Notes: a model not told the origin generated them from the sequence alone. A DNA stretch of 5,579 nt from Armatimonadota bacterium (GCA_026419655.1 JANZZA010000525.1:1-5579), one strand, 5' to 3'. Numbered from the stretch's first letter, positions 1-5,579 are shown. Made by a program: numbers and translations.

Positions 1-91
1 CCGGGGCCGCAGAGGTAACCTTTTTGCGCCGGGCAGCCCGAAAAGGGCCGTTTTGCGTCAGCATCCCCAGAAGCGAGGCACGGCAGAAGTC

Positions 92-118
92 TTCACTCCA
101 CCAGCTTGGTGGGCTGAA
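92..118. other. Imperfect hairpin in the upstream region
   Basis: CCACC (98-102) pairs with GGTGG (108-112) around the loop AGCTT. A T97-G113 wobble extends it, then after a C-C mismatch TTCA (92-95) pairs with TGAA (115-118). No T-run follows on either strand, so it is not a standard intrinsic terminator. It lies about 50 bases before the apgM promoter. The surrounding stretch 1-163 holds no gene I can support. Two forward frames stay open from the window edge to stops at 137-139 and 141-143, but neither peptide is recognisable, so the tail of an upstream gene can be neither shown nor excluded. Confidence 0.35.
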
Positions 119-163
119 ACAGTGTCCCTGGACAAGTGAATAGCGCCTTCCGAGAAGCCTTCG

Positions 164-193
164 TTGACCGCTGCAGCAAGCCGCTGTTACAAT
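164..193 (+). promoter_or_regulatory. Sigma70-type promoter for apgM
   Basis: TTGACC (164-169) matches five of six bases of the -35 consensus. TACAAT (188-193) matches five of six of the -10 consensus. They are 18 bases apart, within the normal range. Transcription would start near 200, giving a leader of about 65 bases before the ATG at 265. The spacer contains the palindrome GCTGCAGC (170-177) and a direct repeat CCGCTG (168-173 and 181-186), which could be a regulator site, though this is only inference. The promoter lies downstream of the alternative GTG at 136 and so argues against that start. Confidence 0.6.
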
Positions 194-252
194 CGCCCTT
201 GCCCTCAAATCAGTCGTCTGAAAGATATTCTATCGTCGAAACGCGAAAAAGT

Positions 253-257
253 AGGAG
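253..257 (+). promoter_or_regulatory. Ribosome binding site deciding the apgM start
   Basis: AGGAG is placed seven bases before the ATG at 265, close to ideal Shine-Dalgarno spacing. The open frame itself extends back to a GTG at 136. The 43 extra residues that start would add are Ser/Arg-rich and unlike the family's usual N-terminus, which begins only a few residues before the metal-binding GDGM motif. This site therefore fixes the start at 265. Confidence 0.7.
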
Positions 258-264
258 ACTGCCG

Positions 265-1536
265 ATGACTCATAGTGAAGGCAAAATAGTGATGGTTCTC
301 GGCGATGGCATGGGCGGGCGAGACGTACCTTCTCTCGGTGGCCGTACAACCATAGAAGCGGCGCATACGCCGGCTCTAGACACGGTCGCCCGCCTTGGCG
401 CCTCGGCCCTGATGTACCTGGCCCGGCCTGGGCAACCCGTGGGTTCCGATACGGCCCATATGGCCCTGCTGGGCTATGATCCCTTCCAGTACTACCGGGG
501 GCGTGGTCCCTTCGAGGCGGCTGGCGTTGGTCTTAGCATGCAGCCAGGCGACGTGGCGTTCCGCTGCAACTTTGCCACCGTGGACGAAAAGGACCTCATC
601 ACGGACCGGCGGGCTGGCCGCATCAAGTCGGGCACGGACCAGCTCGCCGCCGCCATCATGGAAGCCTGCCGAGAGGGAATCGAGGGCGTGCAGGTATTTT
701 TCAAGGAATCGGTTGAGCACCGGGCGGCCCTCGTGCTCCGCGGCGAAGGCCTGGATTACCACGTCACTGACGTTGACCCGCACGAAGAAAACGTGCCGTG
801 GGCGCAATGTCAGCCCGCGCTGAACTGCCCTCCGGAGGCGCTCCCCAGAGCCGAGCGGACAGCCCGGATAGTCAACGAGTTTGTAGTCCGCGCTCACGAG
901 GTTCTGGAAAACCACCCGGTGAATGTTTCGCGCAAAGCTGAGGGACAGCCGCCAGCCAATGCCGTCCTGCCGCGGGGCGCCGGCGAGGCAGTGGAACTGG
1001 CACCCTTCAGCAGCCGTCACGACGGTCTGCGCGGGGCCATGATTGTAGAGGTGGACCTGGTGCGCGGCCTGGGCTACTACGCGGCCCTGGATGTCCTCGA
1101 TGTTGAAGGAGCTACTGGCGGACGCGACACGGACGAAATGGCTATTGCGCGGGCGGTCGCGGAGGCCTGGAAAAACTATGACTTTGTGCTGTGCAACATC
1201 AAGGCCCCCGACCTCGGCGGTCATGACCACGACCCCCACCAGAAAATCCAGGCCGTCGAGAAGGTTGACCGCGCCGTGGCCTATCTGCTCGACACGCTTG
1301 ATTTCTCCCACACCGCGCTCATGATTGGCGCAGACCACTGTACGCCGGTTACCGTGGGCGACCATACCGGCGACGCCGTGCCGGTGGCCTTCTACGGATG
1401 CGGCGTGCGCACCGACCTGGTGGACACTTACGGAGAGCGGGCGGCCGCAGCAGGCGGAGTGGGACAAATATCCGGCGGGGACGCCCTGGTGCTGCTGCGT
1501 AACTTTGTCGGCCGCATCAGCAAGTTTGGCGCCTGA
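265..1536 (+). CDS. apgM: 2,3-bisphosphoglycerate-independent phosphoglycerate mutase, archaeal type (ApgM)
   Basis: A 423-residue cytoplasmic metalloenzyme of the alkaline phosphatase superfamily. The family interconverts 3- and 2-phosphoglycerate in glycolysis and gluconeogenesis through a phosphoserine intermediate, without 2,3-bisphosphoglycerate. Visible motifs are GDGM at 13-16 (metal ligand Asp14), GSDTAH at 60-65 (catalytic Ser61), the substrate-contact region YYRGRGPFEA at 76-85, APDLGGHDHD at 314-323 (Asp316, His320), ADHCTP at 356-361 (Asp357, His358) and GDHTGDAVP at 365-373 (His367). All expected metal ligands are present, so it should be active. Its length is close to the usual 400-odd residues. 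The ATG was chosen from the Shine-Dalgarno site at 253-257 and the promoter at 164-193. The DUF4127 gene follows after 215 bases on the same strand. The family (COG3635) also contains proteins annotated as homoserine kinase-like, so the substrate is inferred. The mutase assignment is the best one because the whole N-terminal motif set fits. Confidence 0.93.
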   Translation: MTHSEGKIVMVLGDGMGGRDVPSLGGRTTIEAAHTPALDTVARLGASALMYLARPGQPVGSDTAHMALLGYDPFQYYRGRGPFEAAGVGLSMQPGDVAFRCNFATVDEKDLITDRRAGRIKSGTDQLAAAIMEACREGIEGVQVFFKESVEHRAALVLRGEGLDYHVTDVDPHEENVPWAQCQPALNCPPEALPRAERTARIVNEFVVRAHEVLENHPVNVSRKAEGQPPANAVLPRGAGEAVELAPFSSRHDGLRGAMIVEVDLVRGLGYYAALDVLDVEGATGGRDTDEMAIARAVAEAWKNYDFVLCNIKAPDLGGHDHDPHQKIQAVEKVDRAVAYLLDTLDFSHTALMIGADHCTPVTVGDHTGDAVPVAFYGCGVRTDLVDTYGERAAAAGGVGQISGGDALVLLRNFVGRISKFGA

Positions 1537-1542
1537 CGGAAC

Positions 1543-1664
1543 GGGGACTGTTGGAAAAGCTGGTGCTGGCTCGTGCGGAGTGAAGAAAGCGTACAATGCC
1601 CTGCGCCGGGCCTTTTACCCGGGGTCGCATCCGGGGCAGGAAAGCAGCTTTTGCAACAGTCTCC
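1543..1664. repeat. Long-range inverted repeat with inner stems between apgM and the DUF4127 gene
   Basis: The left arm (1543-1562) pairs with the right arm (1645-1664) at 18 of 20 positions by Watson-Crick rules. There is one G-T wobble (1545-1662) and one mismatch (1554-1653). Inside, CCTGC (1600-1604) pairs with GCAGG (1636-1640), enclosing CCGGG (1606-1610) with CCCGG (1618-1622) around the loop CCTTTTA. The left arm begins seven bases after the apgM stop and the right arm ends 87 bases before the DUF4127 start. No T-run follows the right arm, so it is not an ordinary terminator. It could be a structured RNA or leader, a 3' mRNA stabiliser, or a small palindromic element. The pairing is seen directly; the role is not known. 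Confidence 0.7.
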
Positions 1665-1751
1665 AACCGGGAACGGCAACAGGTCGGTGGAGTGAGGTCC
1701 AACCTTTTGCAGTGGCATGCGTAAGACAACCGGTGGTAAAAGAGCCGCGCC

Positions 1752-3419
1752 ATGAGCATAAGACACCGGCCGCACAGAATACTTTATCTGCCAGCCGATG
1801 ACCGGCCCTGCAGCATACACTGGCCCCGGCTGCTGTGCCGCATGGTGGACTGGGACCTGGTCATGCCCCCGGCCAACTTGCTGGGCTGGTTCAACGAGCC
1901 AGGCAAGCCTGAAGAGCTGGCAGCCTGGCTCCTGGAGGCTGCTCGACAGCCTTTTGACGGCGCGGTGCTATCACTGGACATGCTAGCCTATGGGGGCATG
2001 AGAGCGGCAGCGAGTTCTGGTACGCGCACAGCCCTGGCCCAGCGCCGCCTGGAGGTCCTGGCCCCGCTGCGGGAAGCAATGGGGTCAGTTCCGATCTGTG
2101 GGTTGGCCTCGATTCTGGGCCTCACGGCCATGACCCGTAGCGATGAGGCCGCGCGATACGGCCACGTTTTGCGCGATTATTCGGTGCTGGCTGGACGTGC
2201 AAGAGCCACAGGTGGCGCCGCGAGCGAGGAACTCCGCGCCCTGGAAGCCAGTCTGCCGCCCAGCGTCATCGGCGAATATGTGGCCATTCGGGGCCGCAAC
2301 CACGAAATCAATCGCCGTGCCCTGGAAGAAACCAGTCGCGGGCGGCTCGACCTGCTCGTTTTCGCCCAGGACGAAGCCGCTCAGGAAGGCATTCACCGAG
2401 ACGAGCAGGCAGACCTTCGCGCCGCCGCCGAGCGCCTGGGCGTTGCCGACCGCGCGGTCATCTGCAACGCCGGACCCGAAATAGCCATGCTCCTCATCGC
2501 CCGACTAATCCACGAGCACATGACTAAGGTGCCCGAAGTACGGCCCATATACTCGAATGAATTGGCGGCCCACCGTGTGCCCCCTGGCGAAGACCGGCCC
2601 CTGACAGAACAAGTAGCTATCATGACAAAGCTAATGGGCGGTCGGCTCATTAGCCAGGGCGAGGCCGACCTGGTGCCCGTTATCAACTGCCCGCTCACTG
2701 CCCCGCGCGAGACCGTCAGCCACGAGCCGTATCATGACGAAAGACGTCTGCAGCTTGAAAATCTGCTGGGCCAGGTGGTCGCTGGGGCGGCTGGCCGGGG
2801 CCTGGCGGTCTTAGACGTTGCCCTCCCCGACTGCGCCGACGGGGCCCTTGTTGAGGCACTCTTCAGCACCATACCAGACCTGCCTGCCATGCTCAGCTTT
2901 TTTTCCTGGGGCCGGGCGGGCAATACTCTCGCTGCAGGCCTCGCTCATGCCGCCATTCGCCTCATCGCTCTTCAGGACAAGGGTGCCTTTGACCTTGCTC
3001 ACCACGTTGCCCATCTCACGCCGATGCGCTACTTGAGCCTCCTCGACGCACTAATCGAGTCGGAAAAAGCCCATGTGTCGCTTCTTTTCTCTCGCTTCGT
3101 CGAAGATTACCTGTACAGCGCTCTGGTCCGTCCTCAGGTGGAAGAACACGTCATCCGGCTAATCCGCGGCTCAGTAGTTGACTTGCGCGAAGTACACGAG
3201 AGAGCCGAGTACCTCATGCGGGACCTGCTCGGTCCCGCCGTTGCCGACTTGTGGATTGAGCACTTTCTGAGCCGCACATCAGTGAAAATCGGCAGAGAAC
3301 CGAACCGCAGCGCTGTGGTGCTGGCCGAGATGGAAGAAGCACGACTACGCTATCCGTGGCGCCGCCTGGCAGAAATCGAGGTTGAAGTAGACTTCGGCGT
3401 GGAATTAGTTGCCGAATAA
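1752..3419 (+). CDS. DUF4127 family protein of unknown function
   Basis: A 555-residue protein recognisable as DUF4127 by its ordered conserved blocks. These are ILYLPADDRPC (10-20), a variant of the family's LPLDDRP start; LSLDMLAYGG (73-82); LLVFAQDEAAQEGIHRDE (201-218), matching the family's GQDDAxxxGxxR block; NAGPEIAMLL (239-248); LDVALPDCADGALVEAL (354-370), matching the DvAyxNGaDpaLv block; and SWGRAGNTLAAG (385-396), where relatives usually have GWNTAGNTLG. No signal peptide or membrane segment is evident, so it is probably cytoplasmic. No catalytic function is established for the family. The conserved acidic and Arg/Asp positions suggest an enzyme, but that is inference. The start ATG is eight codons before the first conserved block. 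Its ribosome site is weak (AGAG, 741-744 of the second kilobase, seven bases upstream), so translation may be modest or coupled to leader structure. It lies 215 bases after apgM on the same strand. The C-terminal 120 residues are less recognisable but stay in frame to a TAA. Confidence 0.9.
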   Translation: MSIRHRPHRILYLPADDRPCSIHWPRLLCRMVDWDLVMPPANLLGWFNEPGKPEELAAWLLEAARQPFDGAVLSLDMLAYGGMRAAASSGTRTALAQRRLEVLAPLREAMGSVPICGLASILGLTAMTRSDEAARYGHVLRDYSVLAGRARATGGAASEELRALEASLPPSVIGEYVAIRGRNHEINRRALEETSRGRLDLLVFAQDEAAQEGIHRDEQADLRAAAERLGVADRAVICNAGPEIAMLLIARLIHEHMTKVPEVRPIYSNELAAHRVPPGEDRPLTEQVAIMTKLMGGRLISQGEADLVPVINCPLTAPRETVSHEPYHDERRLQLENLLGQVVAGAAGRGLAVLDVALPDCADGALVEALFSTIPDLPAMLSFFSWGRAGNTLAAGLAHAAIRLIALQDKGAFDLAHHVAHLTPMRYLSLLDALIESEKAHVSLLFSRFVEDYLYSALVRPQVEEHVIRLIRGSVVDLREVHERAEYLMRDLLGPAVADLWIEHFLSRTSVKIGREPNRSAVVLAEMEEARLRYPWRRLAEIEVEVDFGVELVAE

Positions 3420-3542
3420 GGCCACCTCTTGGTCCTTTGCAGATTGCCCCTCGAATGGTTGTACGACCGCAGACAGCCTGATGACACATCTAAATTAGTG
3501 GGCGGCACTCCTTGGGGAGTATTCGGTTTTGCAAGGAGACCG

Positions 3543-3629
3543 ATGCAAAAGCTTCTGCAGCTCTTCGGAGATGCGCTCCGAGGCAAAAGGTGGGACACAC
3601 ATCTTTTAGACTTTTGTGGCCCTGTATAA
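3543..3629 (+). CDS. Doubtful 28-codon small ORF
   Basis: An ATG at 3543 is preceded by AAGGAG (3533-3538) with a short four-base spacing, and the frame runs to TAA. The peptide starts MQKLLQLFGDALRGKRW and ends DFCGPV, a mildly amphipathic, basic sequence that I do not recognise. The ORF contains the hairpin at 3563-3583 and sits inside the second inverted repeat, and no promoter is evident. The good Shine-Dalgarno match is the only positive sign. It may be a chance ORF. Confidence 0.2.
   Translation: MQKLLQLFGDALRGKRWDTHLLDFCGPV
3563..3583. other. Eight-pair hairpin
   Basis: CTTCGGAG (3563-3570) pairs with CTCCGAGG (3576-3583), with one T-G wobble and the loop ATGCG. No T-run follows directly on either strand: CAAAAGG follows on the plus strand, and CTGCAGAAGC follows soon after on the minus strand. 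It is therefore not a canonical intrinsic terminator. It lies within the second inverted repeat and could form the inner stem of a larger RNA structure. Confidence 0.45.
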
Positions 3630-3771
3630 GCCAACACCCGGTTTTTTGACAGACCACTGAGGTGATTCTCGGGGCTTTACTTTTCCCTGCCTGCGACAAA
3701 ATCCTGAGCAAACTGAATACTCCCGGCTCTTTGTCCACTGTTGCAAAGTGCCCATGTCGGCCCGCCCCGTG

Positions 3772-3804
3772 AAAAAAAGACAGCGCCCTTGTGCCCGCAC
3801 CGTC
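3772..3804 (-). terminator. Probable intrinsic terminator of the minus-strand beta-helix/propeller gene
   Basis: Read on the minus strand, GACGGTGC (3804-3797) pairs with GCGCTGTC (3786-3779), eight pairs with two G-T wobbles, around a ten-base loop. Seven T's follow at once (3778-3772). It lies about 63 bases beyond the stop codon of the minus-strand gene, a normal distance. The wobbles and large loop lower the stability, so confidence is moderate. Confidence 0.55.
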
Positions 3805-3867
3805 GTACCCACTCATAAGGTCAACTCAGGCAAAGAAGGGTTGCGCAACAGCGTCCAGTGGAGAAGG

Positions 3868-5579
3868 TTATCCTCCGGGCGTCTTTGCCGAGGTCTTTCG
3901 TGTCGCTTCGAGCGCAGCGCACCCCCACTCGGGGACAGCCCCTGCCTGGAACCAGTGCTCAAAGAACCTGCGCATCGCCCAAGGGAACACCGCGCGCTTC
4001 ACGTTTGCCCAGGTAAGCTGGTCGCTCACGGCGTAGTAAAGGTACGTACGCCCCTGCCATTCGACGATCTCCGGGTCCGATGCATTGACGCCCTCGTCAA
4101 TCCCCTCGGGGACGATTACAGGATTGGACGCGCTTTGCTCCCAGTGTTCTAAGTCCTTGGATCGCACCACATAGGTCTCGAACTGCCATCTGGGCGTGCG
4201 GCGCTCGAGATAAAGCACATAGTAGTATCCGCCCACGTATCTGATGCACGGACAGGCAGTGTAGCGGTTAGTGCCCAGCGTACTGTCCGGGCGCTTTTCC
4301 CAGTTTTCTAGGTCGCGCGACGTGGCGAATTTTATGGTGAAAGGCGGCCAAGCCGGGTCGTTGGACTCATAGGCCATCACGAATCTGTCCCGGCCCTTGC
4401 ACACCGAGGTATTGAATATCTGCTCGTTCTCGCCCTGAAGCACTACCTTGGACTCCCAGCGCCGCAGGTCGCGCGATTTGAACAACGTCACATCATGCCA
4501 CCCGCCCCCTTCCCAACGCGAGGCGAAAACGTAAGCGGTCTCGTCATGCACGATAATGGACGCCAACCCATAGCCCTCAGCCGCCCTGCCAATAACGTGG
4601 CCAGTCTCGGCGTCGCGAAAGAGCAGATAGTAATCTGCCCGCGTTCCGCCGGAGGCTGGCCGGACACACTCCATGTGGCACAGCCGGCCCCTCCACACAA
4701 ACGGCGAAAGCTCACACACATCCCGCGCAACAAGTTGCCTTTCAACGAAAAGAGACGGCCTCTTCGCAGCCGGCGGCGTGATTGACTGGAAGAGTTCCAC
4801 CGGCCAGGCACCTAGACGGTGGAAGCCCTCTGGTACGTCCTGCTGAAACTGTACATAGGCCCTGCAATCTCCGCGCGTCGCGTACTGAATGTCACCGACG
4901 GTGCCCTTCTCTACCTTGACTCCGAAGACCTTATAGCCCATTAGCGTGCAGTCCTCTAAGTCAACGCGAAGACACTTGCCTTCCTGGACGCTCTGGACAA
5001 TCCCGTCGCTGGGTGTTCCGTGGGGCTGAGAAAAATTGAGCGTGACAAGTCGGCAGCGGCGCAAGCTGATATAGCTGTGCGTGTGAAAACCATAATTTCC
5101 CACCTTGAGCGCGCACTCAGGCCCCACCAGGACGCAGTCTTCAAAGATAACGTCGGGGCGGTCGGGCGTGTGTTGATTTTCCACACGCACATAGCCGCCA
5201 GAAGCATCTCCCCACCAGTCCAGGGACCAGAGCCAGCAGCGGCGGAACAATATCGGCTCATCCGGCCGGGACAGGCAGCTTGCGACTCCACCGCCGAAAG
5301 CCCGCCCAATCCCCACACAATCTTCGACAACCACTGTGAACGGCTCCACCCTGTCCGTGCAGTCAAAGAATGTCCCGGCGTCTCCGCCTGTAACGTAGAG
5401 GCCCTGAAGGCGCCACCGGTCCCAGCCAATGGCGGAAAAGGTCGGCTCGGTATGCTCCGGCGACCAGCCGTGGGAATAGGCCCGTATAGCCTGCCACCAG
5501 TCGTAGCCTTTAAAGCCTTTCTGACCAGGGTCGCCGCTGTCTATTATCACCCAGCCCGTCGTGCCCGACCCATACCGGC
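3868..5579 (-). CDS. Right-handed beta-helix plus GH43/GH32-like beta-propeller protein (5' partial)
   Basis: The frame continues past the window edge: codons before the GTG at 5550 read RYGSGTTGW without a stop. The true start and any signal peptide are therefore outside. Residues below count from that GTG. The N-terminal part (about 50-225) is beta-helix-like, with rungs marked EDC, RRC, EDC, RRC, EDC at Cys78, 105, 139, 166 and 201. The C-terminal part (about 275-535) looks like the five-bladed propeller of GH43/GH32-type glycosidases. Blade signatures SRDLRRWE (359-366), SRDLENWE (411-418) and SKDLEHWE (464-471) recur every 52-53 residues, followed by VNASDPEIVEWQGRTYLYYA (488-507) and a QLTWANVKRAVF tail (511-522). 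Proteins of this type commonly act on polysaccharides outside the cytoplasm; binding versus hydrolysis cannot be decided here. Asp492 is a candidate conserved acid, but the full catalytic set was not established. The gene converges on the DUF4127 gene and ends before a probable terminator at 3772-3804. No frameshift is visible. Confidence 0.8.
   Translation of the reverse strand, partial: RYGSGTTGWVIIDSGDPGQKGFKGYDWWQAIRAYSHGWSPEHTEPTFSAIGWDRWRLQGLYVTGGDAGTFFDCTDRVEPFTVVVEDCVGIGRAFGGGVASCLSRPDEPILFRRCWLWSLDWWGDASGGYVRVENQHTPDRPDVIFEDCVLVGPECALKVGNYGFHTHSYISLRRCRLVTLNFSQPHGTPSDGIVQSVQEGKCLRVDLEDCTLMGYKVFGVKVEKGTVGDIQYATRGDCRAYVQFQQDVPEGFHRLGAWPVELFQSITPPAAKRPSLFVERQLVARDVCELSPFVWRGRLCHMECVRPASGGTRADYYLLFRDAETGHVIGRAAEGYGLASIIVHDETAYVFASRWEGGGWHDVTLFKSRDLRRWESKVVLQGENEQIFNTSVCKGRDRFVMAYESNDPAWPPFTIKFATSRDLENWEKRPDSTLGTNRYTACPCIRYVGGYYYVLYLERRTPRWQFETYVVRSKDLEHWEQSASNPVIVPEGIDEGVNASDPEIVEWQGRTYLYYAVSDQLTWANVKRAVFPWAMRRFFEHWFQAGAVPEWGCAALEATRKTSAKTPGG

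Larger units (their letters stand above)
3515..3724. repeat. Second long-range inverted repeat, 3' of the DUF4127 gene
   Basis: GGGAGTATTC (3515-3524) is the exact reverse complement of 3715-3724. Pairing continues through a G-T wobble (3525-3714) and four more Watson-Crick pairs to 3529/3710, giving 15 unbroken pairs. After a four-base internal loop, AGGA (3534-3537) pairs with TCCT (3702-3705). The arms enclose about 160 bases that include the hairpin at 3563-3583. The layout resembles the inverted repeat at 1543-1664, but the arm sequences are not clearly the same. The function is unknown. Confidence 0.5.
3420..3867. other. 448-base intergenic region between convergent genes
   Basis: I see no convincing gene here. 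It contains an inverted repeat pair (3515-3537 with 3702-3724), a strong hairpin (3563-3583), a doubtful 28-codon ORF (3543-3629), a T-run at 3642-3647 without a good stem before it, and the minus-strand terminator (3772-3804). It is more AT-rich than the flanking genes. A minus-strand open frame of about 108 codons across 3490-3816 was considered and rejected because it runs through the terminator and resembles nothing. No strong + strand terminator for the DUF4127 gene was found. Confidence 0.6.

Noticed and set aside
36..54. GCCC-GAAAA-GGGC hairpin followed by CG and TTTT, terminator-like on the + strand
   Set aside because: The stem is only four pairs, competes with CGGG/CCCG at 30-40, and the T-run is only four bases. 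It could end an upstream gene, but support is too thin.
136..264. GTG start adding 43 residues to ApgM
   Set aside because: It lies upstream of the promoter at 164-193, has no clear Shine-Dalgarno site, and adds sequence foreign to the family. The ATG at 265 has AGGAG at seven bases.
376..1596. Long open frame antisense to apgM (about 406 codons)
   Set aside because: It mirrors the strongly supported ApgM frame in GC-rich DNA, its product resembles no family, and it extends into the inverted repeat. It is a shadow.
1592..1597. TACAAT as a -10 box for the DUF4127 gene
   Set aside because: It matches the -10 consensus, but no acceptable -35 box lies 16-19 bases upstream.
3615..3647. T-run at 3642-3647 as a + strand terminator for the DUF4127 gene
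   Set aside because: The only stem before it (TGGC/GCCA around 3617-3634) has four to five pairs, with a gap of several bases before the T's.
3646..3651. Perfect TTGACA as a + strand -35 box
   Set aside because: The bases 16-18 downstream are TCGGGG-like, with no -10 box, and no gene follows on that strand.
3490..3816. Minus-strand open frame of about 108 codons
   Set aside because: It starts upstream of and reads through the probable terminator, has no recognisable domain or ribosome site, and lies in repeat-like intergenic DNA.
1..5579. CRISPR array, insertion sequence, tRNA, rRNA or phage attachment site
   Set aside because: No regularly spaced direct repeats, transposase or integrase reading frames, cloverleaf folds or rRNA motifs were seen on either strand.

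Overview
The window looks like bacterial chromosome from an uncultured, GC-rich (roughly 60% by eye) lineage. Bacterial features are a well-spaced sigma70-type promoter with a Shine-Dalgarno site before the first gene and a probable intrinsic terminator after the last. An archaeal-type phosphoglycerate mutase, a DUF4127 protein and a beta-helix plus beta-propeller carbohydrate-active-looking protein together recall gene content of Armatimonadota, Planctomycetota, Hydrogenedentota or similar phyla. That placement is inference; no marker gene is present to settle it.

Layout: positions 1-264 are a leader region with a hairpin (92-118), a promoter (164-193) and a Shine-Dalgarno site. They precede apgM (265-1536, +), a cofactor-independent phosphoglycerate mutase of the archaeal type with all expected metal and catalytic residues. 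A 215-base gap holds a striking long-range inverted repeat (1543-1664). Next is a complete DUF4127 gene (1752-3419, +). A 448-base gap (3420-3867) separates it from a convergent gene and holds a second long-range inverted repeat, a hairpin, a doubtful 28-codon ORF and a terminator for the minus-strand gene. The last gene (3868-5579, -) runs off the right edge, so its N-terminus is missing. It joins a right-handed beta-helix to a GH43/GH32-like five-bladed-propeller domain.

How the genes work together: apgM and the DUF4127 gene are co-directional and may be co-transcribed, but the 215-base gap makes this uncertain. The third gene is a separate, convergent unit, probably for binding or cleaving a glycan outside the cytoplasm. 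No mobile element, CRISPR array, tRNA or rRNA was seen.

The most unusual content lies between the genes. Two unrelated-looking gaps each carry inverted-repeat arms able to pair over 15-20 positions across 120-210 bases. The gaps also share several exact 10-11-mers and are enriched in TTTTGC. This could be a dispersed palindromic repeat family or structured RNA leaders; neither is proven here.
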